NCBI RefSeq assembly: GCF_021397715.1 | Contig: NZ_CP090207.1 | Location: 434,001-498,000 of the forward strand | Direction of reading: 5' to 3' | From: Pantoea agglomerans | GTDB lineage: Bacteria > Pseudomonadota > Gammaproteobacteria > Enterobacterales > Enterobacteriaceae | DNA length: 64,000 bases | Translations under genes and position numbers: made by a program | Part shown: positions 27,050 through 38,417 of the stretch, piece by piece | Position numbering within the stretch: the first letter of the stretch is position 1 | Layout of the letters: every line of letters starts with the position of its first letter | Notes under the pieces: model-generated | Databases searched by the model: none | What the model was told of the DNA's origin: nothing | The model's input: the letters and a program-made list of their open reading frames with translations, nothing else

Positions 27050-27292
27050 TTATTTTCCGGCGTGCGTCGCCGTGGTGGTTGAGGTGCTGCCGTGTCCGTC
27101 TCCTCCACCGCCCGCAGTAGCCAGCGCTACGCCGAGCAGTGCCGCAACCGCGCCCACGCCGATGGCATTTGAGTTGCCCTGTGCGGTGGTCGTCGCCTGA
27201 GCGCCCGCCGCTTCACCGGTAGCGGTAGCGGCATAAACCGGGCTGACGCTCGCTAATGCCAGCGCGCTGAGCAGTAAAATTGTTTTTTTCAT
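27050..27292 (-). CDS. Small exported Gly/Ala/Thr-rich protein of the YjbE/GfcA type
   Basis: An 80-residue protein. The signal peptide (about 1-21, MKKTILLLSALALASVSPVYA) is followed by an Ala/Thr-rich mature part, a hydrophobic stretch (AIGVGAVAALLGVALATA, about 43-60), then GGGGDGHGSTSTTTATHAGK. This pattern is that of E. coli YjbE and GfcA, the first genes of exopolysaccharide operons (yjbEFGH, gfcABCDE). Here no yjbF, yjbG or yjbH is beside it, so it is an orphan between greB and ompR. Function of YjbE itself is unknown. Homology is judged by eye from composition and layout. Confidence 0.75.
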   Translation of the reverse strand: MKKTILLLSALALASVSPVYAATATGEAAGAQATTTAQGNSNAIGVGAVAALLGVALATAGGGGDGHGSTSTTTATHAGK

Positions 27293-27300
27293 TGTGTTAT

Positions 27301-27827
27301 CCCCGTTGAGACGTCAATTGATGCCAGAGCAGTCTGGTTGAAATTATTCGGGGCGAAAAGTTGGCTTTACTGATTGATTTAACGCACTTTAATTTTCACT
27401 GGCCTTGCGAATGAGGCGAATCCAATTAATCCGAGAGGAGTCAGGCGGCAATAAGCCGTTTGCTGGAATTTTATGCTGTGAATCTTGCAATGCTGTAGAT
27501 TATCTGGAGCTAATCAATAATGATGGCTGATGTTTAAGTCAAATTATCTGATAACCTGCTGAAATTGCTGACTGAATAAACGCTGGCGCGCTTCTGACGC
27601 CAGCAATGAAGAGAAATTTCGCCAAAATTTCGGAATTGCCGTAACGCTTTGCTAACAGGGTGAAAAGGGTTATATCCCGGTCCTGATGCGCGTAAATTAA
27701 ATATAAGCTGCTGTTTAATATGCTTTGTAACAATTTTGGCTAGAATATAAACCATTAATGACTGTCACTATAAGGCATCTTTTTTTAACAATGTTGGCTC
27801 AGGCAATAGCGCCTTTGGGAGTTGAAA
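27301..27827 (+). promoter_or_regulatory. Long AT-rich region upstream of ompR
   Basis: About 530 bp without a convincing gene between the divergent yjbE-like gene and ompR; it must hold both promoters. Short open frames here have poor composition and no ribosome sites. A 7-bp inverted repeat (GCTGGCG / CGCCAGC, 27582-27604) is present. A run of T (27780-27786) lies about 40 bases before the ompR start, which has a GGGAG ribosome site at 27817-27821. Confidence 0.45.
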
Positions 27828-29910
<2,083 letters not shown>

Positions 29911-29911
<1 letters not shown>

Positions 29912-29950
29912 TAAAAAAACGGCGCGGCATGAACACCGCGCCGATTTTTT
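29911..29950. terminator. Bidirectional terminator between envZ and pckA
   Basis: A stem of 8 bp (CGGCGCGG / CCGCGCCG) with an eight-base loop is flanked by seven As upstream and six Ts downstream, so it can end transcripts from both convergent genes. It overlaps the last bases of pckA. Confidence 0.92.
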
Positions 29951-31568
29951 AGCGTTGCGGACCGGCTTTCACCAGTGCGGCACCGGCTTCGTTATCGGTA
30001 TATTTGGCGAAATTATCAATAAACCGCTGCGCCAGACCTTCGGCGGCCGCGGTCCACTTCTCCTCGCTTTCCCAGCCGCGACGCGGATCGAGCGTCCCGG
30101 CATCCAGTTCGCCCAGGCTGACCGGCATCTGCAGATTAAAAATCGGCAGCGTTTCGGTCGGCGCATCATCCAGTTCACCCGCCAGAATCGCGTTGATGAT
30201 GGCGCGGGTATTCTTCAGGGAGATGCGTTTGCCGCTGCCGTTCCAGCCGGTATTAACCAGATAAGCCTGCGCACCGGCGGCTTCCATTCGCTTCACCAGC
30301 ACTTCAGCGTATTGCGTCGGATGCAGCGTCAGGAACGCCGCGCCAAAGCAGGCGGAGAAGGTCGGGGTTGGTTCGGTAACGCCGCGCTCGGTGCCTGCCA
30401 GTTTTGCGGTAAAGCCCGACAGGAAATGGTACTGGGTCTGTTCAGGCGTCAGGCGTGAAACCGGCGGCAGCACGCCAAAGGCATCGGCGGTCAGGAAGAT
30501 CACTTTCTTCGCGTGGCCCGCTTTAGAGACCGGCCGCACAATATTGTCGATGTGGTTAATCGGATAGGAGACGCGGGTATTTTCCGTTTTGCTGCCGTCG
30601 GCGTAATCGACGCTGCCATCTTCGCGCACCACCACGTTTTCCAGCAGCGCATTGCGGCGAATCGCCCGGTAGATCTCCGGCTCGGCCTGCTCAGAAAGAT
30701 TGATGGTTTTGGCGTAGCAGCCGCCTTCAAAGTTAAATACGCCGTCGTCGTCCCAGCCGTGCTCATCATCGCCAATCAGCTGACGATCAGGATCGGTAGA
30801 GAGCGTGGTTTTGCCGGTGCCGGAGAGGCCAAAGAATACCGCGACATCGCCCGCTTTGCCGACGTTGGCGGAACAGTGCATTGAAGCAATACCTTTCAGC
30901 GGCAGCAGGTAGTTCATGACGGCAAACAGCCCTTTCTTCATTTCGCCGCCGTACCAGGTGCCGCCGATCAGTTGCATACGCTCGGTCAGGTTGAAGGCAA
31001 CGAAGTTCTCTGAATGCAGCCCCTGTGCCTGCCAGTCCGGGTTGGTGCATTTCGCGCCGTTCATCACCACGAAGTCGGGCGTGAAACCAGCCAGCTCCGC
31101 CTCATCCGGCTGGATAAACATGTTTTTCACGAAGTGCGCCTGCCAGGCAACCTCAGTGACGAAGCGCACGCTCAGACGGGAATCGGCATTGGCACCGCAG
31201 AAGGCATCCACCACAAACAGACGTTTGCCGGAAAGCTGCCGGGTGACGCAGCCTTTCAGCGCGTTCCAGGTCTCCTGCGACAGCGGCTGATTGTCATTTT
31301 TGCCGGTGCCCTGATCGTTCCACCACAGGGTATCGCGCGTGGTGTCGTCACGCACAATGTACTTATCCTTTGGCGATCGCCCGGTGAAAATGCCGGTATC
31401 CACCGCAATCGCGCCGCTCTGCGTCAGGGTGCCGCGTGCAAAACCGTCGAGGTCCGGGCGTGTCTCTTCCTGAAACAGCGTATCGTAATCAGGGTTGTAG
31501 ACCACTTCCGTGGTATCCACGATGCCCAAAGCGGCAAGGTCTTGCGAGGTCAGGCCGTTAACGCGCAT
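29949..31568 (-). CDS. pckA: Phosphoenolpyruvate carboxykinase (ATP)
   Basis: A 539-residue cytosolic enzyme (E. coli 540) that converts oxaloacetate and ATP to phosphoenolpyruvate, ADP and CO2, the entry step of gluconeogenesis. The Walker A-type kinase-1 loop [11 protein letters not shown] lies near residue 250, the kinase-2 metal site [21 protein letters not shown] near 270, and the oxaloacetate-binding [10 protein letters not shown] near 65. ATG 31568 has a good AAGGAG site. The terminator is shared with envZ. E. coli yhgE, which follows on this side, is absent. Confidence 0.97.
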   Translation of the reverse strand: MRVNGLTSQDLAALGIVDTTEVVYNPDYDTLFQEETRPDLDGFARGTLTQSGAIAVDTGIFTGRSPKDKYIVRDDTTRDTLWWNDQGTGKNDNQPLSQETWNALKGCVTRQLSGKRLFVVDAFCGANADSRLSVRFVTEVAWQAHFVKNMFIQPDEAELAGFTPDFVVMNGAKCTNPDWQAQGLHSENFVAFNLTERMQLIGGTWYGGEMKKGLFAVMNYLLPLKGIASMHCSANVGKAGDVAVFFGLSGTGKTTLSTDPDRQLIGDDEHGWDDDGVFNFEGGCYAKTINLSEQAEPEIYRAIRRNALLENVVVREDGSVDYADGSKTENTRVSYPINHIDNIVRPVSKAGHAKKVIFLTADAFGVLPPVSRLTPEQTQYHFLSGFTAKLAGTERGVTEPTPTFSACFGAAFLTLHPTQYAEVLVKRMEAAGAQAYLVNTGWNGSGKRISLKNTRAIINAILAGELDDAPTETLPIFNLQMPVSLGELDAGTLDPRRGWESEEKWTAAAEGLAQRFIDNFAKYTDNEAGAALVKAGPQR

Positions 31569-31892
31569 TTTACTGCTCCTTAAATCGGTGTCTGTTCTGC
31601 AAAGCAGAGATAGGTTGGGATCGTGCCGCCAGGCACCCTCGCTGAAGATTCACAGCGCGTCGCCAGCTTGCCGCGTCCGGATAGCTCGCCGGTTCAGGCA
31701 TCTGCCTCGGGATGATGGGCGGATGCACGATCGCGCGCAGTTTACTCCTCTGCGTTTCGGGAAAAAGTCTGGCGATCTAAAAATGCGACTCAGGGCGCGT
31801 TAAGACTATGTTTCGAACGTTTTGAAGATGTTATGAAAGTAAAAAAAGATAATTTTTCAAGAAAATTATGGGGATAGGCGGAGCGGGGAGGG
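31569..31892 (-). promoter_or_regulatory. Upstream region of pckA
   Basis: About 320 bp between pckA and the hslO terminator holds no credible gene. The part next to pckA is GC-rich and the part at 31800-31870 is AT-rich. I could not assign a specific promoter or CRP site with confidence. Confidence 0.35.
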
Positions 31893-31913
31893 AAAGGGCG
31901 GCGAATGCCGCCC
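31893..31913 (-). terminator. Terminator of the hslR-hslO operon
   Basis: On the minus strand GGGCGGC-ATTC-GCCGCCC (31896-31913) is followed by UUUCCCU, starting 6 bases after the hslO stop. Confidence 0.7.
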
Positions 31914-31919
31914 GATAAA

Positions 31920-32786
31920 TCAGTGCAGACGGTCGCTGTTTTCCAGCGAATGGCTACGGATGCCCGCAATATCCACCGCGTCAAACACATAGTTCGAGCC
32001 GCAGTAATCGCAGTGCATATCGATTTTGCCATCTTCCGCGATGATCTCATCGACCTCTTCCTGCGGCAGCGTTTTCAGCACTTCGCCACAGCGCTCACGC
32101 GAACAGGTACATTTGTAGATCACCGGTTGCGGATCGTAGAGCGTCGCTTCTTCCTGATGATAAAGACGCCACAGCACTTCATTGGCTGGCAGATCGATCA
32201 GCTCATCGGTTTTGATGGTTTCGGTCAGCGTCGCCAGATGGTCGAACGCCTCTTTCTCAGTCTCCTGCGCTGGCATCACCTGCAACAGAATACCGGCTGC
32301 GCCTTTCTCGCTGGTACGGATAAACAGCCGCGTCGGCAGCTGCTCGGAACGCATAAAGTAATCTTCCAGGCATTCGGCCAGCGTTTCGCCTTCCAGCCCG
32401 ACCACGCCCTGATAGCGTTCGCCTTTCTCCGGAGAGATAGTGATCACCAGATAGCCGTTACCGACCATGCTTTTCAGCGTGCTGTCGGCCGGAATATCGC
32501 CTTTGATCCGCGCCACGCCGCGCAGCTCCTGGTTGTTGTTGCCGTTAATCACCGCCAGGGATAACGGGCCGTCACCCTGCAACTGCACGGTGATTTCGCC
32601 GTCAAACTTCAGCGTGGCGGTCAGCAGGCTGGTCGCCACCAGCATCTCACCCAGCAGGGTATTCACCGCCGCCGGATAGTCGTGGTTCTTCACGGTTTCG
32701 CGCCAGGTGTTGGAGACATTCACCAGCTCGCCACGTACCGCGGCATTTTCAAACAGATAACGGTGCAGTTGATCCTGGACTGACAT
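31920..32786 (-). CDS. hslO: Redox-regulated chaperone Hsp33
   Basis: A 288-residue holdase chaperone activated by oxidation. The C-terminal zinc site has four cysteines arranged as CTCSRERC and CDYC (about 230-270), whose disulfide formation switches on the N-terminal substrate-binding domain. The N-terminal block [18 protein letters not shown] is strongly conserved. The frame extends 14 codons further upstream, but ATG 32786 has a GAGAG site and the conserved start. hslR precedes it by 50 bp. E. coli hslO, hslR and yrfG are heat-shock linked in the same order. Confidence 0.95.
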   Translation of the reverse strand: MSVQDQLHRYLFENAAVRGELVNVSNTWRETVKNHDYPAAVNTLLGEMLVATSLLTATLKFDGEITVQLQGDGPLSLAVINGNNNQELRGVARIKGDIPADSTLKSMVGNGYLVITISPEKGERYQGVVGLEGETLAECLEDYFMRSEQLPTRLFIRTSEKGAAGILLQVMPAQETEKEAFDHLATLTETIKTDELIDLPANEVLWRLYHQEEATLYDPQPVIYKCTCSRERCGEVLKTLPQEEVDEIIAEDGKIDMHCDYCGSNYVFDAVDIAGIRSHSLENSDRLH

Positions 32787-32836
32787 ATTTTTTTCTCTCG
32801 TTGGGGCGGGGCGGTGACGCGTCAGCAAAGACGGCG

Positions 32837-33238
32837 CTACTCATCGCCCGATAATTTAAACTTCATCAAATCGCGACGCTCTTTCTTATCAGGTCGCCGA
32901 TCGGGATGTGGCATTGTCAGGGCATTCATCTTGCGCGCCTGCGCCACTTTCTCGCGTTTTTCGATGCTGGCATCCGTTTCCCGGTAGAGCTGCTGGGCTT
33001 CGCTGGCCGGACGGCGTTGACTACTGATTTCTGCCACCACCACCGTACGTTCATCGTTGCCCTGCCGCAGGGTCAGCTCCGCATTCAGCTCCACCAGCTT
33101 GCCGGGTTTGCTGCGCTGACCGTTGTAATGCACTTTGCCGCCTTCAATCATCTCGCGCGCCAGCGCACGGGTTTTATAAAAGCGGGCTGCCCACAGCCAC
33201 TTATCGAGGCGCACGCCTTCGCTGCTTTTCTCTTTCAT
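32837..33238 (-). CDS. hslR: Ribosome-associated heat shock protein Hsp15
   Basis: A 133-residue S4-domain RNA-binding protein, the same length as E. coli Hsp15. It binds free 50S subunits carrying nascent chains after heat stress and helps recycle them. The S4 fold covers about residues 9-70 ([23 protein letters not shown]), followed by a basic, charged tail ([14 protein letters not shown]). It has a CAGGAGC ribosome site and lies 13 bp downstream of yrfG, suggesting one yrfG-hslR-hslO transcript. Confidence 0.95.
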   Translation of the reverse strand: MKEKSSEGVRLDKWLWAARFYKTRALAREMIEGGKVHYNGQRSKPGKLVELNAELTLRQGNDERTVVVAEISSQRRPASEAQQLYRETDASIEKREKVAQARKMNALTMPHPDRRPDKKERRDLMKFKLSGDE

Positions 33239-33251
33239 TGCTGCTCCTGCT

Positions 33252-33902
33252 TCAGATCAGCGTCTGGTAATCGCTCACCGCGACGTGACGCTCGAAGATT
33301 TGCTCAGGACGGCCCGAATCGGGATTACTCACGCCTAAGCACCAGCCGATGCCCGCTAACTTCGCCGCATCCAGAATCACTTCGTTGTCATCGATAAACA
33401 GCGTACGCCGCGCACAATAGCCGGTGTGCTGTTGTACCGCCTGCCATAAACGTTGGTCTTCTTTCGGATACCCAAAGGTATGGGTAGAAAGTAATAAATC
33501 AAGGTGTGGCGCTAAACCGGTCTGCGCCAGTTTGACGTCCAGATTGTAAGGATGCGCGTTGGTAAGCAGGATGGTGCGCTTGCCTGCGCCTCGCAACGCC
33601 TGCAGAAACGGCAGCGTATCGGGGCGAAGCGCCACGCGGCTGCGCAGTTCCCAGGTCATGGTGCGGATATCCAGCGCCAGCGCTTGCGCCCAGTAATCCA
33701 GACAATACCAGTTTAGCGTATGGGCTACGGCCTGATACTTTTCCGCGATGATCTGATCCGCTTCCGCCAGCGTGATGCCGCGCTGCTGGCTGAGTAGTGC
33801 AGGCACATGCTCCAGCCAGAAATGACGATCAAACGCCAGATCCAGCAGCGTGCCATCCATATCCAGCAGTACGGTATCAATCTCAGACCAGTCGAACGTC
33901 AT
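33252..33902 (-). CDS. yrfG: GMP/IMP nucleotidase, HAD family
   Basis: A 216-residue HAD-like hydrolase. Motif I is LLDMDGTLLDLAFD (about 11-24), with the two catalytic aspartates. Motif II is ILLTNAH (about 115) and motif IV is LFIDDNEVILDAA (about 175). E. coli YrfG dephosphorylates GMP and IMP; this one is slightly shorter (222 in E. coli) but shares the motifs and locus. It leads the hslR-hslO cluster. Confidence 0.9.
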   Translation of the reverse strand: MTFDWSEIDTVLLDMDGTLLDLAFDRHFWLEHVPALLSQQRGITLAEADQIIAEKYQAVAHTLNWYCLDYWAQALALDIRTMTWELRSRVALRPDTLPFLQALRGAGKRTILLTNAHPYNLDVKLAQTGLAPHLDLLLSTHTFGYPKEDQRLWQAVQQHTGYCARRTLFIDDNEVILDAAKLAGIGWCLGVSNPDSGRPEQIFERHVAVSDYQTLI

Positions 33903-33955
33903 GGTGTCTCACCCTGTAAAAAACCGGGCGACAGGGTAGCACAGAAGGGCAGGGC

Positions 33956-36091
33956 TCAGAATAACGAGCGCACGCCCTGCAAAGTGCCGAGGTTATGGTT
34001 GAAGCACTTGTCGTAATAGTGCTGGATGTCGGTCATCCGCTGGCGATTACGGTGCATACGACGCAGGGCCAGCAGTCCGTTGATCAGCGCACAGGTCACC
34101 AGCACCAGCAGCAGCAGCGCGGTACCGAGATAGCGCCACTGCGCCATCGCATCCGGCTCATTGTGCAGCGCAATGTGCCGCGTGCCGTTGGCATCGGTCG
34201 ACAGGCTGGTGATGATGCCACTGGCGCTGAACGGCGTATGCAGCAGCATAGCGGACATCCGCTGCAGCTCGCGCCATTGCGACGGCGGATCGAGGTCAAA
34301 CAGCGAGACCGTTGGCTGAGGCTGATTCACCAGCTGGCGTCCCTCATCGCTGATAATCAGGAAGCCGCCCGGTGGCGGGCTGTTGAGGTTTTCCGCTGCC
34401 CGTCGGGTTTCACGAAAGAAGAAGGTCGAGGTGGCGGTATTCACCAGATTTTCCAGCGCTTCGGCACTCACCGGGCGCAGCAACACATTCATCCCGTTCA
34501 GCTGGCCGGAGTCGGCACGGCGCACCAGCGCTTCCCAGTCTTTGGCGTTGCCTAAATTCACCAGCGCGTTCTTCAGCCGGACGCAATCCTGCGGCTGATT
34601 ACACAAGTCCTGGGTTTTCATCACCAGATCGGAGAAGTCATCCAGCAGGATCATGCCGGATTTCTGAATCGCTGAGGCCAGTTGCGGATTCAGCTTAGGA
34701 TCGGTGTTGGTTTCCGGGTGTAGCTGCCGGGTGGTGGTCTCCAGCAGGGCTGCCGCCTTATCAATGATGTCCGATTGCGGCTGCGGCAGCGGTGTGGCGT
34801 TATTCCAGTAGACCGCGGAGCAGTCGAACGGCATAAAGGCGTAGCTGCGGTTACTCTGGTAGTTATCCGGAACCGAACACATGCCATTGCCGGTCACTTT
34901 CAGGTTGTCACCGATATTCAGAGCGACGCCGCTGAGCTTGTCTACGCTGCTCACTTCCAGGCTGTCGGTGCCTCTGGCCCAGGCCAGGCTGAGCTTAATC
35001 GGCATACTGAGCGGGATCCAGGTTACCAGCAGCGCCAGCACGGTTAACGATCCGCAGGCCAGCACCACGTTTTTACGCCAGCGCTGAATAGGAAAATTTT
35101 TCACCTCATCCTGCAGCGACAGGAACCGGCCCTGACGCACCACCTGACGGTTCAGGTAGATCTCCACGTCGGTCACCTGACCGAGATCGTGGGCCACGTA
35201 GGGTTGCCAGTGCGGTGGATAAGCGAGATCGATAATCCCCAGCGTGATGTTGCTCTGCTCCTGATTAGACTCACTGAACAGGCCCCAGCGCTTAGGTGCG
35301 CCGCGCAGACAGTGAATGTCACGCAGGCCGCGTTCACCAGGAATGCGGTAGAGCAGCCACAGGCTGGCGGCGATCATCGCCGCGCCAGCCAGCACCAGCC
35401 AGATCATGAACGTCGCCGGCACCAGCAGGCTGAAGAAGAATAACAACAGGGCGAGCGAGATAATGACCGCTTCACGCGTGCCATCCGGACGCGACAGGCG
35501 ATACTCTTCTGGCGTCTCTTTACGCACCTTCAGCAGCTCAACGCTTTCGGTTTCTGCTTTACGGATGGAGGCATTGGTCGAGACCGGGCGCATCAGCGTC
35601 GGCAGGCTTTGCTGATCAACGGCGTAATCGACCAGCGAATGACCGTTTAATGAGATCACCAGCGGAATCGATTGAGTGCGAATCAGTTCAACGTAGTTTT
35701 CATCGGTGATGTACTGCTCCCACAGCGGCGGCAGATGCACTTCGACTTCGTCGAGGTAGTAGCGCCATTTATGGGGATCGTCGGTCGACAGGCCGTAGCG
35801 GGTAATCGCACGGGTGACCGGATAGACATTATTACTTTGTGCAGTCAGGGTCAGACGGTCAGGCGCAGCGCGTTTATCCGTCGAGACGGCAGTACGCGGC
35901 TGTTTTTCCAGCGCAGCAACATACTTATCTACCGCTTTGCGCTCCTGATCGGAGAGTTTGCGGCAGGGCGGACTGATAAATGGCAGCGGTTTCGCCAACG
36001 GCGGACGATGCCGCATAGCGTACCAAAACCCAATGCCTGCCAGGATTGAACAGGTTAGCACTATGGCCAATATCGTAAAGATTGTGCTCAT
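33956..36091 (-). CDS. igaA: IgaA, inner-membrane inhibitor of the Rcs phosphorelay
   Basis: A 711-residue protein, equal in length to the IgaA/YrfF family. Predicted membrane segments lie at about 5-25, 208-228, 230-250, 340-360 and 650-670, with a large periplasmic domain (about 365-650) containing several cysteines (CSVPDN, DCSAVYW, LCNQPQDC). IgaA holds down Rcs signalling through RcsD; loss is lethal or causes capsule overproduction in enterobacteria. The gene is single, with divergent nudE 388 bp away. Confidence 0.93.
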   Translation of the reverse strand: MSTIFTILAIVLTCSILAGIGFWYAMRHRPPLAKPLPFISPPCRKLSDQERKAVDKYVAALEKQPRTAVSTDKRAAPDRLTLTAQSNNVYPVTRAITRYGLSTDDPHKWRYYLDEVEVHLPPLWEQYITDENYVELIRTQSIPLVISLNGHSLVDYAVDQQSLPTLMRPVSTNASIRKAETESVELLKVRKETPEEYRLSRPDGTREAVIISLALLLFFFSLLVPATFMIWLVLAGAAMIAASLWLLYRIPGERGLRDIHCLRGAPKRWGLFSESNQEQSNITLGIIDLAYPPHWQPYVAHDLGQVTDVEIYLNRQVVRQGRFLSLQDEVKNFPIQRWRKNVVLACGSLTVLALLVTWIPLSMPIKLSLAWARGTDSLEVSSVDKLSGVALNIGDNLKVTGNGMCSVPDNYQSNRSYAFMPFDCSAVYWNNATPLPQPQSDIIDKAAALLETTTRQLHPETNTDPKLNPQLASAIQKSGMILLDDFSDLVMKTQDLCNQPQDCVRLKNALVNLGNAKDWEALVRRADSGQLNGMNVLLRPVSAEALENLVNTATSTFFFRETRRAAENLNSPPPGGFLIISDEGRQLVNQPQPTVSLFDLDPPSQWRELQRMSAMLLHTPFSASGIITSLSTDANGTRHIALHNEPDAMAQWRYLGTALLLLVLVTCALINGLLALRRMHRNRQRMTDIQHYYDKCFNHNLGTLQGVRSLF

Positions 36092-36479
36092 GCTCTGCTC
36101 AATTCAGCCAAAATGCTGCCTTCACTTTAAACTCATGCTCCCGGATACGCCCACTATACAAGACAAATTGTGGGGGATTAAACAACTCTGACGAGTCATA
36201 CAGACAAAAAAATAGCGCTGTAAATCATTTAATTAGCAATTGTTAAACCCTGCCTTGCCCGAATGGTAACCGTCTGAGACTGAATTAAATATCGGTATTA
36301 TCTGAAACTGATCCCGCGATATTGACTAATGCAAAATTTGTCTTATTGATAAACCCGGCCATTATCCCGTGAGCACGGTGATGAAACGATAACCTTATGG
36401 TCTGACTGTCGCACAATTGCCTGCGGTTAGGTATGCTAATTCGTTCCTGAGAGCCGGCGCAGTAAAGTTTGAGGCTGAT
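36092..36479. promoter_or_regulatory. Divergent region between igaA and nudE
   Basis: 388 bp of AT-rich sequence without a credible gene; it should carry promoters for igaA (minus) and nudE (plus). No clear operator or hairpin was recognised. The nudE ribosome site (GAGG) is at about 36471-36474. Confidence 0.4.
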
Positions 36480-37043
36480 ATGAAAACTCCAAAAAAACCT
36501 GACATCCTCAATGTAGCCGCCGTGGCGCGTTCACGGCTGTTTACCATTGAATCGGTCGATCTGGCCTTCAGCAATGGTGCGCGGCGCGTCTATGAGCGGA
36601 TGAAACCCTCTGAGCGTGAGGCCGTCATGATTGTACCGATCATTGACGATCATCTGATCCTGATTCAGGAGTATGCGGTGGGGCTGGAAACCTACGAGCT
36701 TGGGTTTCCCAAAGGTCTGATCGATGCCGGTGAAACGGTGAATCAGGCCGCTGACCGTGAACTTAAAGAAGAAGTGGGCTTTGGCGCAGGTGAGCTGACT
36801 CCGCTGGGCAAGCTCACCATGGCCCCATCCTACTTTTCCAGCAAAATGAATATTGTGATCGCGGAAGGGCTGTATGCCGAAAAGCTGGAAGGCGATGAGC
36901 CAGAACCGCTGATTGTGCATCGCTGGCCGCTGAGCGATATGTTATCCCTGTTACAGGAGCCCGATTTCCGCGAGGCGCGTAACGTCAGTGCGCTGTTTAT
37001 GGCGCGCGAATGGCTGGTGAAGCAGGGGCGTCTTCGCTACTGA
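36480..37043 (+). CDS. nudE: ADP compounds hydrolase NudE (Nudix)
   Basis: A 187-residue Nudix hydrolase (E. coli 186) that cleaves ADP-ribose, Ap3A, NADH and similar compounds. The Nudix box is complete: GLIDAGETVNQAADRELKEEVGF (about 93-115), with the GX5EX7REUXEEXGU spacing. The frame extends 21 codons upstream, but ATG 36480 gives the conserved MKTPKKPDILNV start. In E. coli nudE is next to mrcA; here an accessory block of about 3 kb separates them. Confidence 0.94.
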   Translation: MKTPKKPDILNVAAVARSRLFTIESVDLAFSNGARRVYERMKPSEREAVMIVPIIDDHLILIQEYAVGLETYELGFPKGLIDAGETVNQAADRELKEEVGFGAGELTPLGKLTMAPSYFSSKMNIVIAEGLYAEKLEGDEPEPLIVHRWPLSDMLSLLQEPDFREARNVSALFMAREWLVKQGRLRY

Positions 37044-37065
37044 TAAACAACGAACTTCCCGGCGT

Positions 37066-37096
37066 CCGAAACGCGCCTGCCAGCAGGCGCGTTCGG
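37066..37096. terminator. Terminator between convergent nudE and the NCS1 permease gene
   Basis: A 9-bp perfect stem (ACGCGCCTG / CAGGCGCGT) with a four-base loop is extended by CCGA/TCGG. It lies midway between the two stops. There is no strong T-run, so it is a hairpin-type bidirectional end signal. Confidence 0.6.
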
Positions 37097-37098
37097 GC

Positions 37099-38397
37099 TT
37101 ATTCGGTCACGGCACTCTTCTGTCGGGCCGACGTCCACTTTAACGCCGGAGCAGTTACCAGATAAACCAGGCAGGCGACGATCAGCGAATTGAGTACCGG
37201 TACGCCGCGCTCGATAAGCAGCCCGGTTGCGCCTCCTGCTATGCTGGCGATGAGTGCCGGCCAGCCGATAAGCTGCGAGGTTGCTGGCAGGGTATGGCTG
37301 CGACGGCTCAGCGCCAGCGTCTGACGATCGGTTTTCAGCACGTAGTAATCAATAATCATCACGCCCAACACCGGCGGGAAGATGACGCCCAGCAGCTCCA
37401 GAAAATCGACAAAACGATCGAGAATCCCAAGAATCGAGCAGAGTGTGCCAATCAGGCCGAGCACCAGCGTAATAATACGGTAATGCGGCTTATAGCCGGT
37501 CACGCCTTCAATGGCATTGGTGATCCCCAGCGTGGACGAATAGAGATTCAGGTCGTTAATGCGCAGGGTAGAAAAGACCACCGCGAACAAACCCAGCGTG
37601 CTGGTGGTTTGCGTAATGATTGCGATGATGTCCGACGTCTGCAACTCTCTGGCGATCAGAATCGCCAGACCATTGATCCCATACTCTCCCGCCAGAATGG
37701 TCAGTAGCGTAATAACGAACACATCTTTGCCGTTGCGGGAGAAACGCGTCAGATCGGGAGTCATCAGGCTGGCAAGGATTGCGCCACCCATCACCATGGT
37801 CATCGCCGCGCTGACGGTAATGGTTTCTGTTGCCATCACCGGCGGCGTGATTTGACCTGGCTGCGCATGGAAAGCGTGCCAGAAAATCCAGCCGACCAGC
37901 GCAATAAAGAGCGGAACGGCGATGCGTGCGGTAAAGCGCAGCGCCTTAAAGCCAAAAGTAACCAGTAAAGTCAGCACCGTGCCTGATAATGCGGCTGACT
38001 CTGTGAAGCTGAGTTTACCGTGCAGGGCATAGCTCAGCGAACGGGCGAAAACCGCATTCTGAATACCGAACCAGCCCAGCAGGCTGACTGCGACCAGCAG
38101 ACCAACCAATACCGAGCCGTGACGACCAAAGCCACACCAGCGTGCCAGCAGACTGCCCGGCAGGCCTTCACGCATGCCGGCATAGCCGAGTGCGAAAGTC
38201 AGCACGCCAAACAGCAGGCTGGCCAGCGTAATGGCGATAAACGCTTCACCGAGCGTCATGCTGTTTCCCAGCACCGCGCCAAGCATAAACTGATCCAGCG
38301 CAGTCAACATGCCCATATGCACAATGGCAACGCTGAGCAGCGAAAGCCTTTTGTTTTCAGGCACCGGTTGTAACGGGTAATCATCAAATTTACTCAC
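37099..38397 (-). CDS. NCS1-family permease (cytosine permease-like, substrate unknown)
   Basis: A 432-residue integral membrane protein with about 12 hydrophobic segments. It belongs to the NCS1 nucleobase/cation symporter family by the LGWFGIQNAVFARSL segment (about 106-120), the TPDLTRFSRNGKDV block (about 213-226) and the PPVLGVMIIDYY motif near residue 340. E. coli CodB has comparable motifs, but this protein is divergent from CodB in the N-terminal half, so the substrate (cytosine, another nucleobase or a related compound) is uncertain. The start is GTG behind AAGGATA. It lies 20 bp downstream of a LuxR-type regulator gene, in a likely three-gene operon. codA is at 57734, far away. Confidence 0.8.
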   Translation of the reverse strand: MSKFDDYPLQPVPENKRLSLLSVAIVHMGMLTALDQFMLGAVLGNSMTLGEAFIAITLASLLFGVLTFALGYAGMREGLPGSLLARWCGFGRHGSVLVGLLVAVSLLGWFGIQNAVFARSLSYALHGKLSFTESAALSGTVLTLLVTFGFKALRFTARIAVPLFIALVGWIFWHAFHAQPGQITPPVMATETITVSAAMTMVMGGAILASLMTPDLTRFSRNGKDVFVITLLTILAGEYGINGLAILIARELQTSDIIAIITQTTSTLGLFAVVFSTLRINDLNLYSSTLGITNAIEGVTGYKPHYRIITLVLGLIGTLCSILGILDRFVDFLELLGVIFPPVLGVMIIDYYVLKTDRQTLALSRRSHTLPATSQLIGWPALIASIAGGATGLLIERGVPVLNSLIVACLVYLVTAPALKWTSARQKSAVTE

Positions 38398-38417
38398 AAC
38401 AGGGTATCCTTACCGGT

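Noticed and set aside
27534..27755. 73-codon minus-strand frame upstream of ompR
   Set aside because: Its composition is not protein-like, no ribosome site is seen, and overlapping frames of the same length exist, as expected by chance in AT-rich sequence.
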